A stretch of 64,000 bases of DNA from Syntrophomonas sp. (GCA_016841245.1 JAENZN010000003.1:124001-188000), one strand, 5' to 3'. Positions 17,484 through 26,854 are shown, numbered from the stretch's first letter. The notes: generated from the letters alone by a model not told the origin. Program-made: numbers and translations.

Positions 17484-17499
17484 TGGCATGAATTGTGCA
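17484..17499 (+). promoter_or_regulatory. Sigma-54 promoter of the first enhancer-binding protein
   Basis: TGGCATGAATTGTGCA has the exact GG-N10-GC spacing but GTGC instead of TTGC at -12. It lies about 85 bp before the activator gene, implying that the activator is itself sigma-54-dependent or autoregulated. Confidence 0.6.
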
Positions 17500-17584
17500 T
17501 GTTGAAAAGATGAGGATACGTATGTATTATGAAAACAGATAGGCTAAACAACATTTAAAGCATGAGACCAAGGAAGGGGGGGAT

Positions 17585-19570
17585 ATGATAATGAAGGATT
17601 CCCATAGACCGGAAGACCTTAGAATGAAATTCATTTCCGGCAAGCATATAGGTCCCAATGATATTCGTCCTGAAATACTTGAATCGTGGAAGCGTAGTAG
17701 GGAAAAAGTTGATCCTTTTAAAAAGAAAAATACTGCGATTATATCCGAAAATGAACTTAATCAAATGAGAACAAAATATAAAGAACTGATAGAAGTCACT
17801 TTTCCAGTAATGCAGCAATTTTATGAAGTAATAAACGACGTAGGAATGGAAGTAATTCTCTTGGTTAAAGAAGGGAGCGATCTTATTATACTGGAAATAG
17901 TTGGTGATGACGAGGCGTTGAACCAGGCTGAATCTGTAAACGCCATTCCTGGCAGCAACTGGGCCGAAGATATAACGGGAACCAACGCCGGAGTCATGGC
18001 GGTTATGGAGGATAAACCGTATCAACTACATCCTTCTGAAAACTATATGATTTTCTTGAGGAATAATACGATGTCGGCAGCACCCATACATGATCCAGAC
18101 ACGAATGTAATAATAGGATGTTTTATTATTGCCGGGAATGACAAGTTGGTGCACCCTCACACTTTAGGTATGGTAGCTGCACTAGTCAAGTTCATCGAAA
18201 AACAAATAACAACGATTAGACTAAAGAACAAAGCTGAAATTGAAAGTAGTTATAAAACTCTAATAATGGAATCTATCATCAGTGGCATAATAGCCGTTGA
18301 TGAAAAAATGAATATCACTCACATAAATCAAAAAGCGCTAGATATTTTTGGAATTAAAGAAGACCCTTTAAACCATAACATCTTTTCAATGCTGGCTAGT
18401 ACTTTTGGCGCAGCCAGTAAGCCTTCTGATCTTATAAGTGTTATCAAGATGCAGGAAGAAGTGAATGATGAATTCATTCATGTGCAAAATGATTTTGGAA
18501 TAATAAGATTCACATTAACCAGCCGATGCATTCACTTTAAAAACAAGTTAATTGGTAAATTATTCATAATACGGGAGATGTCTCATATTAAGAATTTGGT
18601 AGCACGCACTATGGGCAATTACGCAACGATCACTTTTAATGAATTGATAGGAGAAGATAAAAATTTTTTGAAATGTATTGCAACAGCAAACCGAGTAGCA
18701 AACTCATTCTCTACTGTTTTGCTTTTAGGTCAAAGCGGTACCGGAAAAGATCTTTTTGCCCAGTCCATTCACAATGCCAGCGGACGTGGTGATCAACCTT
18801 ATATCGCTATTAACTGCGCCGCTATCCCACGCGAACTTTTAGCAAGTGAGCTTTTCGGATATGTGGAAGGAGCTTTCACTGGAGCAAAAAAGGGAGGTAA
18901 TCCTGGAAAATTCGAGCTAGCTGATGGCGGAACGATGTTTTTGGATGAAATCGGGGATATGCCCTTAGATATGCAAACTTCTCTTTTAAGGGTACTTGAA
19001 GAAAGGGCTGTAACCCGCATTGGGGGTAAAACTTCTCTGCCAATCAATGTAAGAATAATTGCCGCAACCAATAAAGATTTGTCCAAAGAAGTTGAAAAGG
19101 GTAGTTTCCGTGAAGACCTTTATTATCGACTTAATGTAGTTTCAATTTCCCTTCCACCCTTAAAAGAGCGTAGGGGTGACATTATACTGTTGCTTGACTA
19201 TATAGCAAAGAGAATTTCGTCCCGTTTGGGTAAACCTACCTTTAAGATTGATGATGATTTTGTGATGGCCTGTTCCTTATACGATTGGCCAGGAAATATT
19301 CGGGAGTTACAGAATATCATTGAACGGTGTATTAATTTGGCTAATGATAGAACTCTGACTTTAGATCTTCTCCCTGAGCATATTGCGAAAAATGACGCCA
19401 TGATGCATGATTCGTCAGGACCAGGCAGGCACCTGAAAAGCTATACAAGAACGATTGAATCCAGGGTAATTAAAGACTATCTTAAGAAATACAACAATGT
19501 AGATCTTGTGGCCAAAGAATTGGGGATTTCAAGAAGTACGTTATATCGCAGATTAAACAAGGATAAATAA
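17585..19570 (+). CDS. Sigma-54-dependent transcriptional activator (AcoR-like; GAF-PAS-AAA-Fis)
   Basis: The 661-residue protein has a sensory N-terminal half and a complete enhancer-binding core. The sensory part has a GAF-like region ending HPHTLGMVAALVKFIE near residues 195-210 and a PAS-like region near 225-330. The core has Walker A GQSGTGKD near residue 381, the sigma-54-contacting GAFTGA loop in GYVEGAFTGAKKGG, Walker B FLDEIGDMP and a C-terminal Fis-type helix-turn-helix LAKELGISRSTLYRRL (VAKELGISRSTLYRR as read). It would sense a metabolite and activate -24/-12 promoters. ATGs at 17585 and 17591 are both possible after AAGGAAGGGGGG. Targets may be the ferredoxin/OYE remnants, the acyl-CoA cluster or the divergent thiolase; the sequence does not decide. 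Confidence 0.92.
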   Translation: MIMKDSHRPEDLRMKFISGKHIGPNDIRPEILESWKRSREKVDPFKKKNTAIISENELNQMRTKYKELIEVTFPVMQQFYEVINDVGMEVILLVKEGSDLIILEIVGDDEALNQAESVNAIPGSNWAEDITGTNAGVMAVMEDKPYQLHPSENYMIFLRNNTMSAAPIHDPDTNVIIGCFIIAGNDKLVHPHTLGMVAALVKFIEKQITTIRLKNKAEIESSYKTLIMESIISGIIAVDEKMNITHINQKALDIFGIKEDPLNHNIFSMLASTFGAASKPSDLISVIKMQEEVNDEFIHVQNDFGIIRFTLTSRCIHFKNKLIGKLFIIREMSHIKNLVARTMGNYATITFNELIGEDKNFLKCIATANRVANSFSTVLLLGQSGTGKDLFAQSIHNASGRGDQPYIAINCAAIPRELLASELFGYVEGAFTGAKKGGNPGKFELADGGTMFLDEIGDMPLDMQTSLLRVLEERAVTRIGGKTSLPINVRIIAATNKDLSKEVEKGSFREDLYYRLNVVSISLPPLKERRGDIILLLDYIAKRISSRLGKPTFKIDDDFVMACSLYDWPGNIRELQNIIERCINLANDRTLTLDLLPEHIAKNDAMMHDSSGPGRHLKSYTRTIESRVIKDYLKKYNNVDLVAKELGISRSTLYRRLNKDK

Positions 19571-19640
19571 ACAATCTCAGCAACAAAAGGTTTGTAACTT
19601 CTATAAATATTTATTTTATAACAATTTAACTTGATAATAG

Positions 19641-19683
19641 CAAAAAGCTGGACCTCTGATTTTAGATTTGGTCCAGCCTTTTG
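19641..19683. terminator. Bidirectional terminator between the activator and the surface-protein gene
   Basis: AAAAAGCTGGACC and GGTCCAGCCTTTT form a stem with a 15-base loop. The A-run on one side and T-run on the other serve both convergent genes. Confidence 0.7.
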
Positions 19684-19708
19684 CCGGGCCTCTTGACGAA
19701 TAGTATTC

Positions 19709-22039
19709 CTACAAATCTATGCTCACAGTATGAGTTGCAGCATCCCAACCGACTTCTGCCCCAAAGGCCTGTGCTACGAAGCGGATCGGCAGACATACCC
19801 GGCCATTAAGGTTTACAGGAGCTGCATCCATGGTTACTGATGCACCATTGATTAACAATTCGGTGCTGCCGACCTTTAACTGAACAACCTTGTCACCCTT
19901 TATCAGGGTTACACTCTTATCAGTTCCAACCCAGAGGATATCTGAATCATTAATACCAAGAGCATAAGCTGCAAAGCGAATTGGCATATATGTTCTATCA
20001 CCAGAGATAAAAGGAGCTACATCCATTTCATCCTCTACCCCATTTATATAATAAGTGGTTGAACCAATGGTAAAGGTGGATGGATAACCAGTATTAGCAT
20101 TTACTACGGAATACATAACAGTTTCAATCAATCTCTGTCCATGGCTAGGGGAAACTACCATCCAATCATTAAATAATGCGCCGCCTATGGACACACTAAT
20201 ATCTCCACCTTCCTGATAGCGATCATCAAAGTCATAGGCAATATCACTGATAGTAATAGTCTCCAGTCTAGAATTCTTAAAATCGGATGAGAAGTCATCA
20301 AATTCTATGTACACTATATTACTCTCTCCGGGTTTAAATCCTTCATCATAACTGGGTGCCGGCTTGCTGTCCGGATCTGTTTCTCCTGGGTTATCAGGAT
20401 CTTCTTCCGCATCCTTGAAATCAAAATCTATAGATTTCCATAATGTTACATCTGCCTTTTCGCCATTTATAGCTACACTAGGTTCATTAGAAAAATATAC
20501 TCCGCCGGGCAGTTGTAGATATATGAAATTGTAAATATCCACTGCTGCTATCGCTTTGAAAGCATCCTTCTGTTTTTCCGTTATAGTGATCGTTCCTACT
20601 TCCTGATTAAGACCAGCAGTACTGTCTACGGAAAGAATATCAGCACTTACATCAGCATGGATCAGAGGAACAGGCCCTACTACCGCTGGTTCGCTTGTAT
20701 AGTCTCCTCCCACGGTAACGGTTATTTCCTGGCCCATATTGTAAGGTAATATAGCTACCGGCATATCGGAAAATTCAATATCATCATAGCTCTGGCCGTC
20801 TGGAACCTCCAGCCACAGACTGCGGCTGCCGTTAAACACTCCTAAAGAGTCAAGATCGACACTGCATACGGTATTTTCATAATCTTCCCAGTCACCTGAA
20901 AGTTTCTCTGATTTTATTACCCAGACTGCATTTGAAGAAAGGGTTAAATAGATTGTATCTCCCTCTTCAAAAGACCCGCCGCTGGGTTCGATCGTAAATG
21001 AGTCCAGTTTTATAGGCATTTCACCTATATAATAATCTTCATCCTGATCATCATCCACATCAATAGTAACCACCTTATCTGAAACATAGGCCACTAAAAT
21101 ATCGACATCCTTAAAATCGGCATCATTCAGGACAGATTCTATCGATACTTCTACATCACCCTCATCGGCTCCGGGAAATACTGTAACATAGCCGGTAAAT
21201 TCAAACTCATCGTCAAATAAACTTGACGGCTCATCGACTGTCAACACAAGCTCATCATTATCGCTACCAGCACTTATAGTTAGCTCAAGACTATAATTCC
21301 CTGAAAGAACATAAGAGTCATCGTTGTTTGCATAGATAGCGTCCATATCCCACTCAATATCATCGGGAAGGGTCAGAATAAATTCATCACCCTCGGCTAA
21401 CGCCCCTTTAACATTTTCTGTAAATATAAGTTTGGCTATCTCCTGCTCATTGCCTACCTCAATATTTTCCGCAGGCTTGGCACTTACAATTATTTCATCA
21501 TCAGCCTTTTCACCAATCAGCAGGTCCTCGGAGGCTGTACATGTTGAACCATCAGGATAAACACCCCGTACCGTAACCGAAACATAAATATCATCCTCAG
21601 CATCATCGTCTACATCTATACAACGGAATAAAGCCTTGATATAAAAGTTATCCCAGGTAGTACCTGCAGCAAAATTTGTGGTATCATACTGTATTACGTA
21701 TTCATCTTCATCGCTCTCACCGCTTGTTATGCAGGCTGTGGCATCAACAGTAGCGTCACTGGTATCGATAAAATTGGCTATAGTACCGCTAGTAATACCA
21801 CCACTATGCCAGTCAACATCACTGGGCAGTGCTACTTCTATATAAATTGAGTCTACTTCGTCAAATTCATCCATTTTTACAAATCCCAGATTCTGGGGTT
21901 CATCTTTGTCAGAAACAGTTGCTGTTGAATTACTGAAAGCAACACAAGCAGAAGCCAACGTCATACCGGGAATAATCAAAGTAAAAACGAAAGTAAATGC
22001 TAATAATATACTTATTGTTTTGCTCCGTTTGTTAAACAT
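19709..22039 (-). CDS. Secreted acidic surface protein with C-terminal copper-amine-oxidase-type domains
   Basis: The start at 22039 (776 residues) is preferred because GGAGG lies just upstream; an earlier in-frame ATG at 22111 has none. The N-terminus MFNKRSKTISILLAFTFVFT continues into a classic signal peptide with an ALA-like cleavage region (TLASA). The long middle is very rich in Asp and Glu and predicted beta-strand, with repeated units of about 130 residues (phrases such as FSNS...DLGFVKM, LPDDIEWD, LSSNAVW recur in theme). The end has two repeats of the copper-amine-oxidase N-domain type: DRTYMPIRFAAYALG and GRVCLPIRFVAQAFG. These domains in clostridia mark cell-wall-associated proteins rather than oxidases. 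The likely role is in the surface layer or in extracellular binding; the ligand is unknown. Confidence 0.85.
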   Translation of the reverse strand: MFNKRSKTISILLAFTFVFTLIIPGMTLASACVAFSNSTATVSDKDEPQNLGFVKMDEFDEVDSIYIEVALPSDVDWHSGGITSGTIANFIDTSDATVDATACITSGESDEDEYVIQYDTTNFAAGTTWDNFYIKALFRCIDVDDDAEDDIYVSVTVRGVYPDGSTCTASEDLLIGEKADDEIIVSAKPAENIEVGNEQEIAKLIFTENVKGALAEGDEFILTLPDDIEWDMDAIYANNDDSYVLSGNYSLELTISAGSDNDELVLTVDEPSSLFDDEFEFTGYVTVFPGADEGDVEVSIESVLNDADFKDVDILVAYVSDKVVTIDVDDDQDEDYYIGEMPIKLDSFTIEPSGGSFEEGDTIYLTLSSNAVWVIKSEKLSGDWEDYENTVCSVDLDSLGVFNGSRSLWLEVPDGQSYDDIEFSDMPVAILPYNMGQEITVTVGGDYTSEPAVVGPVPLIHADVSADILSVDSTAGLNQEVGTITITEKQKDAFKAIAAVDIYNFIYLQLPGGVYFSNEPSVAINGEKADVTLWKSIDFDFKDAEEDPDNPGETDPDSKPAPSYDEGFKPGESNIVYIEFDDFSSDFKNSRLETITISDIAYDFDDRYQEGGDISVSIGGALFNDWMVVSPSHGQRLIETVMYSVVNANTGYPSTFTIGSTTYYINGVEDEMDVAPFISGDRTYMPIRFAAYALGINDSDILWVGTDKSVTLIKGDKVVQLKVGSTELLINGASVTMDAAPVNLNGRVCLPIRFVAQAFGAEVGWDAATHTVSIDL

Positions 22040-22254
22040 AAATATCCTCCTTTTATTGGTTTTACAGTAATTTAATCCTCTTACACTGCACTCGCTGATT
22101 AGCTGTTGCAACTTTGTTTATCCATCTGTTCAGATACTCAAGGTATCATCGGGCATCTATTTTTGTTTCCTCTACGAGTGGAAGCAGATTTCTAATTTCC
22201 GAATAATTTATTTGCCATATTTCTCCTTTTCATATATTCTTAAATTGAATTCTG

Positions 22255-22325
22255 GGCGCCTTTTCACAAATTTGTTTGTGTCGTTCCTTCACTTCGGCAC
22301 AATTGTGTAGAAGGGCGTCTTTTTT
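22255..22325. repeat. Compact nested stem-loop element upstream of the surface-protein gene
   Basis: On the plus strand GGCGCCTTTTCACAA pairs (with GU pairs and a bulge) with TTGTGTAGAAGGGCGTC at the other end, followed by six Ts. Two smaller hairpins sit inside: CACAAA-tttg-TTTGTG and the palindrome CACAATTGTG. On the minus strand it lies in the region leading to the surface-protein start, about 215 bp away. It may be a leader regulatory RNA for that gene or a terminator for plus-strand transcription. Confidence 0.45.
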
Positions 22326-22651
22326 ATGCTCCTTGGTATCCCTGTCCCTCCTTGCTCTTTTTCTTCAATTAAATTAGGTGATCCAGTCTTTATAATGTAC
22401 AGCCTCTCCCTTCTCTTGATATTTTTTGATAATAAGCAGGTAATTAAATCTTATGTTTTTTCTGCCACTCCTTTCTGTTCATATAATATTTAATGTTTAC
22501 AGAGGCGAAATATAGTTTCGCCTGAATCTAGATACCTCTGGCATAAATTGTTATTAATCACCATTCCATTTTCAGATGTAATTTTTCTTAGAATTACAAT
22601 CATTCTTAAAACAAAACCTACTTTTAATATATTATGATGAATAGGGAGGCC
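22326..22651. other. Intergenic region, nothing certain
   Basis: T-rich, pyrimidine-rich sequence without a recognisable gene or promoter. It separates the surface-protein leader from the thiolase 3' region. Confidence 0.3.
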
Positions 22652-22687
22652 GCTTTCTGAAAGGCCTTCGATGGCCTTCCAGAAAGC
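22652..22687. repeat. Inverted repeat downstream of the thiolase gene
   Basis: GCTTTCTGaAAGGCC, six bases, then GGCCTTcCAGAAAGC: 15-base arms with one mismatch. It lies about 160 bp after the thiolase stop. No T-run follows immediately, so a terminator role is possible but unproven. Confidence 0.5.
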
Positions 22688-22849
22688 ATGATGTTGAAAC
22701 TTTTTGTTTAAATGAATGCTAGAGTGGGATGGAATCTGGGATCCCTGAATTCCTTAAGGGGGGTATTCTATAACCATTATTAATACATCTATACCATTTA
22801 GGTTACACAATAACAGTGGTTCTATGGGCATGTTCTTGGTTATTTAAAT

Positions 22850-24079
22850 CTAAATGTCTCTGGTCCAGAGGGAAGCCATCGCCGGGCCGCCCCCAACGCA
22901 AAGAGAAGCTCCGCCTACTGTTTTCCCCAACCTTTCTAATTCATAATAGAGACTGACAATGATACGTAGACCCGTACAGCCTACCGGATGTCCCAAGCCG
23001 ATTCCAGAGCCGTTGTTATTGATATTGCCACAGCGATTGATATCGCCCATATCCAGTTCAATACCGAAATCGTCTTTTATCATTCTTTTAACCCCTATCA
23101 CCTGGGGTGCAAAAGCTTCGTTTATTTCCCAATAATCCACCTGATCATAGGCCATTCCTGCCATTTTCAGGGCTTTGGGTATAGCTACCGCCGGGCCCAG
23201 GCCCATAACTTTTGCATCTACACCTTCGGTGCAGACGGTAATCAGTTTCATTAATGGCTTAATACCTAACTCTTCTGCCTTTTTCTTGGTCATTAAAATC
23301 ACTGCCGCCGATGCATCATTCATGCCCGACGCATTGGCGGCTGTTACTACACCGCCTTTTTTAAAAGCCGGAGGCAGTTTACTAACTGTTTCCATACTAG
23401 CTCCCCGGATGGGATGTTCGTCAGTATCGAATACTTTAACTCCTTTTTTAGTCTTTAATTCCACGGGAACAATTTCAGCTTTGAAATAGCCTTCATCAAT
23501 TGCTCTAACAGCACGCATGTGACTGGTTACGGCCACCTGATCACACTCTTCCCGGGTAATGCCGTATAATTCAGCGATGTTTTCAGCAGTTCCGCCCATA
23601 TGGCTTCCAGCCAGTTGGCAAAATAGACCATCAGAAAGAATTGGGTCTACCGCTTTTGTATCGCCCATTCTTGCTCCCCATCTCATAGCTGGAAGTATAT
23701 AAGGGGGCCGGCTCATACATTCAGTTCCAGTTACTAATGCGATCTGAGTATCACCGAGCATTAGCTTCATCGCCGCAATATCAAGGGCCCGCATACCAGA
23801 TGCACAATTCTGGCTGAGCATGGTAGCTCCTGAACGTTTGTCCATTCCTATTCCCATTGCCACTATACGGGGAGGTAGCGAGCCGTTTCCGTGATGCATG
23901 CACAATCCAGATACGATTTCATCCACCATGGCCGGTTCAATACCTGCACGTTTAATAGCTTCAGTTCCAACAATCTTAGTCAACTCATTGGCTGGTACGT
24001 CAGCCAGACCTCCACCATACTTGCCTATAGCCGTCCTGCAGGCACTTACCAGCACCACTTCGTTTATTTCTTTCAACAT
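22850..24079 (-). CDS. Acetyl-CoA acetyltransferase (thiolase)
   Basis: The 409-residue biosynthetic/degradative thiolase has all catalytic elements. The nucleophilic cysteine lies in QNCASGMRALD near residue 92, the histidine-bearing block is NEAFAPQ, and the second cysteine is in GHPVGCTGLRI with a C-terminal GGASLCVGGGPAMAS. It interconverts two acetyl-CoA with acetoacetyl-CoA or cleaves longer 3-ketoacyl-CoA. The start at 24079 follows AGGAGGAATTC. It has a close paralogue at 59323 with near-identical C-terminal sequence. Upstream on the same strand come the ferredoxin pseudogene and a sigma-54 promoter, which may still drive this gene. Confidence 0.95.
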   Translation of the reverse strand: MLKEINEVVLVSACRTAIGKYGGGLADVPANELTKIVGTEAIKRAGIEPAMVDEIVSGLCMHHGNGSLPPRIVAMGIGMDKRSGATMLSQNCASGMRALDIAAMKLMLGDTQIALVTGTECMSRPPYILPAMRWGARMGDTKAVDPILSDGLFCQLAGSHMGGTAENIAELYGITREECDQVAVTSHMRAVRAIDEGYFKAEIVPVELKTKKGVKVFDTDEHPIRGASMETVSKLPPAFKKGGVVTAANASGMNDASAAVILMTKKKAEELGIKPLMKLITVCTEGVDAKVMGLGPAVAIPKALKMAGMAYDQVDYWEINEAFAPQVIGVKRMIKDDFGIELDMGDINRCGNINNNGSGIGLGHPVGCTGLRIIVSLYYELERLGKTVGGASLCVGGGPAMASLWTRDI

Positions 24080-24197
24080 TATGAATTCCTCCTTAATTAT
24101 TTATGGTTATTTGATCCTTCATACTTGAATCAAATAATCTAAAGTATCAATCGTAATCGTTTTGATCCATTTTATTTACCACTTTTCACTAACCAGA

Positions 24198-24429
24198 TCA
24201 TGTTAAGATAAGTGGATCTTGTCTTAACTTAAATACGCTCACTTTGCTAATCCTTATTCCTGGCTTTGGGGGGATCTGCATTGGTCAAACTTCGATGCAT
24301 TTACCACAACTGAGAGCCGGACTTGGGGTCAATGCTTGATCCATTTTTATCTTCCCTAATTGATTCAACTGAATATTCTCCAAATCAGACACCGCAACCA
24401 AAACATTCTGCTCCAATTTTATAAGCCAT
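24198..24429 (-). pseudogene. Ferredoxin pseudogene with stops at cysteine positions and a frameshift
   Basis: From the ATG at 24429, behind a GGGGGGCG run, the minus strand reads MAYKIGAECFGCGV and then a TGA exactly where the third cluster cysteine belongs. Reading on gives FGEYSVESI, where the normal ECP has become EYS. About 20 codons later the frame must shift by one to recover SCGKCIEV, again a TGA at the cysteine, then PMQIPPKPGIRISK, the usual ferredoxin tail. So the gene has lost at least three cysteines and its frame. Its remains lie between the sigma-54 promoter at 24575 and the thiolase, suggesting an old ferredoxin-thiolase operon. Confidence 0.75.
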
Positions 24430-24574
24430 TACGCCCCCCTTTTTTATAGTGATGAAGTTCGTTATTGCAAATGATATGCCAACAAGTTAAATGGAAAATC
24501 CACATAAGCCCTTATTATGACGTAAAAAGTCAACTTACAAGGGGTGTTATAGGTCCTATTCTTATTACTTGTTG

Positions 24575-24590
24575 CGCAATTATTATGCCA
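24575..24590 (-). promoter_or_regulatory. Sigma-54 promoter upstream of the ferredoxin pseudogene and thiolase
   Basis: The minus strand reads TGGCATAATAATTGCG, identical over all 16 bases to the site at 6190-6205. It would transcribe the ferredoxin remnant and then the thiolase, whose start is about 495 bp downstream. Confidence 0.65.
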
Positions 24591-25087
24591 ATTTTGAATA
24601 ATCAAAACTTAAATATCGAAGATAAACAAGTAGTAAAGATTAGGAGAGGAAAGGAATTTCAACTGGATATAAAATAGTTTAATCATGTCATTTTTGAAAT
24701 AGTTGAAATGAATATTGTTTCACTTTTGAAACGGAAATGGTCTTAATCCATGAATCCACATATCATCGCCACATGGTGGGGGCCACCCACTATCAGAGCT
24801 ATAAGTATGCCCAGCTATCATGCGGAAATACCAGTCTATAAAACTACTTGAAAAGCTAAATATCTGAACCCCGCCTAGGGCGCGTTGGGATGGCAAAGGC
24901 TGCATGTACTCTATTAAGTTGTTTCTTGCCCATCAGAATGTACCCTCCTTGAGCGCTGCTCGGATATGGCAGTATCCGTAACAAGATTTGTGATTTCAAA
25001 AGCTATCAATGGCGTTGTTATTTCGGATTTCTTCCGGGTTTAGGCCAGACCGACAGCATGCCGACCCAGTTTTATGATTTAGTTCAG
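24591..25087. other. Gene-free region between divergent sigma-54 promoters
   Basis: I see no gene with a ribosome site. A 61-codon minus-strand frame (24720-24905) contains an aromatic segment (YFRMIAGHTYSSDSGWPPP) but has no upstream GGAGG and no recognisable family. The region probably holds activator sites for the promoters at 24575 and 25088. Confidence 0.3.
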
Positions 25088-25103
25088 TGGTATGTTTCTT
25101 GCA
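25088..25103 (+). promoter_or_regulatory. Sigma-54 promoter of the SDR/metallo-hydrolase operon
   Basis: TGGTATGTTTCTTGCA has exact GG-N10-GC spacing and lies 150 bp before the first SDR gene. Confidence 0.7.
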
Positions 25104-25252
25104 TAAATTAAGGAAGGGATGGCTGATTTAACATAGGCATCCAAGGATGCCAGGTGGAACCAGTTGTGAAGGAGAGCAATGCTGAAAGGGAGGGATTCGT
25201 TAATAAGCTTGCATTAACCATGATTAGATCAAATTAATGGGAGGTATGAAAT

Positions 25253-26056
25253 ATGTCGAATATAGAAAGCAGTCAAACAAATATTCCGCAGATCCCTGAT
25301 AGCTGTAATGTACCGGTCAGCGGGCCGATTGACCTGAAAGGGAAAGTAGCGATTGTTACCGGTGCTAAAGGAGGCATTGGCCAAGCCGCTTGTTATGCCC
25401 TGGCTAGGGCAGGGGCAAAAGTAACTGTATCTGATATTACTGCCTGCGAAGAAACCATTGAAGGCTTAAAAGCTATTGGCGCGGAGTTCATTTATATAAT
25501 AACTGATGTAACCCAGGAAGCAGATTGTAACAACTTGACTGATGTTACACTTGAAAAATTTGGGCGCATTGATATACTCGTGAGCAATGCAGGAATATTA
25601 GATCACACGCCTATTGACAAGCTTTCCCTGGAGGAATGGAACAGGGTTATAAACGTGGATCTCACGGGAACCTTTCTGAGTGCCAAAGCGGTGTGGAATC
25701 CTATGAAACAGCAGAAGAGCGGACGAATTATCTGCCTCAGTTCATTAGCGGCGAGGATAGGAGGAGCATTATCGGGACCGCACTATGTGGCAGCCAAGGC
25801 AGGGGTAGGAGGGCTTGTTAAATGGTGTGCCAAATATGGTGCCCCAGACGGTATTCTGGTTAACGCTATTGCCCCCGGTCTCGTTTGGACACCTATGACA
25901 ACGGGTTACCCTTACCCTGAGAACGCTGTTCCCGTAGGGCGTATTGGCCGTCCCGAAGATATCGCTGAGACAATTGTATTTCTTGCTTCGGATATGTCAA
26001 ACTATATCACCGGCTGTATGTTAGATGTTAATGGGGGATTCTTTATGACATTATAG
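25253..26056 (+). CDS. Short-chain dehydrogenase/reductase (FabG-like)
   Basis: The 267-residue protein is a classical SDR. The nucleotide motif TGAKGGIGQA is near residues 36-45, NNAG is replaced by SNAG, the catalytic Ser lies in LSSLAARIGG and the YxxxK pair in HYVAAKAG, with an N[AG]G tail (DVNGGFFM). About 25 extra residues precede the Rossmann strand. It would reduce or oxidise a 3-hydroxy/3-keto acyl compound or an alcohol with NAD(P). The start is an ATG after GGGAGG. It is first in a likely three-gene operon after the sigma-54 promoter, 12 bp from the next SDR. Confidence 0.92.
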   Translation: MSNIESSQTNIPQIPDSCNVPVSGPIDLKGKVAIVTGAKGGIGQAACYALARAGAKVTVSDITACEETIEGLKAIGAEFIYIITDVTQEADCNNLTDVTLEKFGRIDILVSNAGILDHTPIDKLSLEEWNRVINVDLTGTFLSAKAVWNPMKQQKSGRIICLSSLAARIGGALSGPHYVAAKAGVGGLVKWCAKYGAPDGILVNAIAPGLVWTPMTTGYPYPENAVPVGRIGRPEDIAETIVFLASDMSNYITGCMLDVNGGFFMTL

Positions 26057-26068
26057 GGGGGTAAAAGA

Positions 26069-26854
26069 ATGCGTTTTAATAATAAAGTAGCTTTAGTCAC
26101 TGGAGCGGGCAGCGGTATGGGTAAGTCTATCGCTTTGTTTTTGGCAAAAGAGGGCGCCGATATTATTGTAAATGACATAAATAGTGAGTTAGCAAATGCG
26201 ACAGCCGATGATATTAACAATATAGGGCAACAGGGATTATCAGTTACTGCAGACATAAGCAGCGAAGATGAAGTACAAAGCATGGTGGAAAAATCCATTG
26301 TAGTGTTTGGACGAATTGATTTTCTAATAAACAATGCGGGTATATCTGATCAATTTGTTCCTACCATAGAACAAAAGGCAGATTACTGGCAGAGGGTAAT
26401 TGATATTCATCTTCGAGGCTGTTTTTTATGCTCAAAAGAAGTCGGAAAACACATGATAGAAAAAAGGTATGGCAAAATAGTCAACATATCTTCCGTGGTT
26501 GGCATAGGGGGTTCCCCCATGAGAAACGCGTATGGACCGGCAAAAGCGGGGATAATTATGCTAACCAAGACACTTGCTGTAGAGTGGGCAAGCTATAACA
26601 TAAATGTAAACTCCGTTTCACCAGGGTATATATTAACCCCTCTGATCGAAAAGGGAATAGAGTTAGGGATCATAGATGATAAAGTAATCATCAGGCGTAC
26701 TCCCATGGGAAGATTGGGACGCCCGGAGGAAATATCGGAAGCGGTGGCTTTTCTGCTTTCTGATGCGGCAAGCTACGTTAACGGGTGTAACCTGCCGGTG
26801 GATGGCGGATGGACATCTTTTGGCTCATATGGTGACGCGTTCAATATACCTTAA
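26069..26854 (+). CDS. Short-chain dehydrogenase/reductase (FabG-like)
   Basis: This 261-residue classical SDR has TGAGSGMGKS near residues 11-20, NNAG, the catalytic Ser in ISSVVGIGG, YGPAK for the Tyr/Lys pair, and a C-terminal PVDGGW. It is not a close copy of the preceding SDR, and the two probably act on different steps or substrates. Ribosome site is TAGGGGGGT. With the first SDR and the metallo-hydrolase downstream it suggests a small catabolic module for a hydroxylated or cyclic carbon source (inference). Confidence 0.92.
   Translation: MRFNNKVALVTGAGSGMGKSIALFLAKEGADIIVNDINSELANATADDINNIGQQGLSVTADISSEDEVQSMVEKSIVVFGRIDFLINNAGISDQFVPTIEQKADYWQRVIDIHLRGCFLCSKEVGKHMIEKRYGKIVNISSVVGIGGSPMRNAYGPAKAGIIMLTKTLAVEWASYNINVNSVSPGYILTPLIEKGIELGIIDDKVIIRRTPMGRLGRPEEISEAVAFLLSDAASYVNGCNLPVDGGWTSFGSYGDAFNIP

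Noticed and set aside
17585-19570. The 3' overlap of long minus-strand frames (for example 18799-19086) as real genes
   Set aside because: They lie opposite the conserved AAA+ core of the sigma-54 activators, recur at the same place in all three activator genes, and are mirror frames of that conserved DNA.
24198-24429. Selenocysteine ferredoxin, because TGA falls on two cysteine positions
   Set aside because: The frame is also shifted by one base, another ligand is changed to Tyr, and no obvious SECIS hairpin follows each TGA. Decay is simpler.
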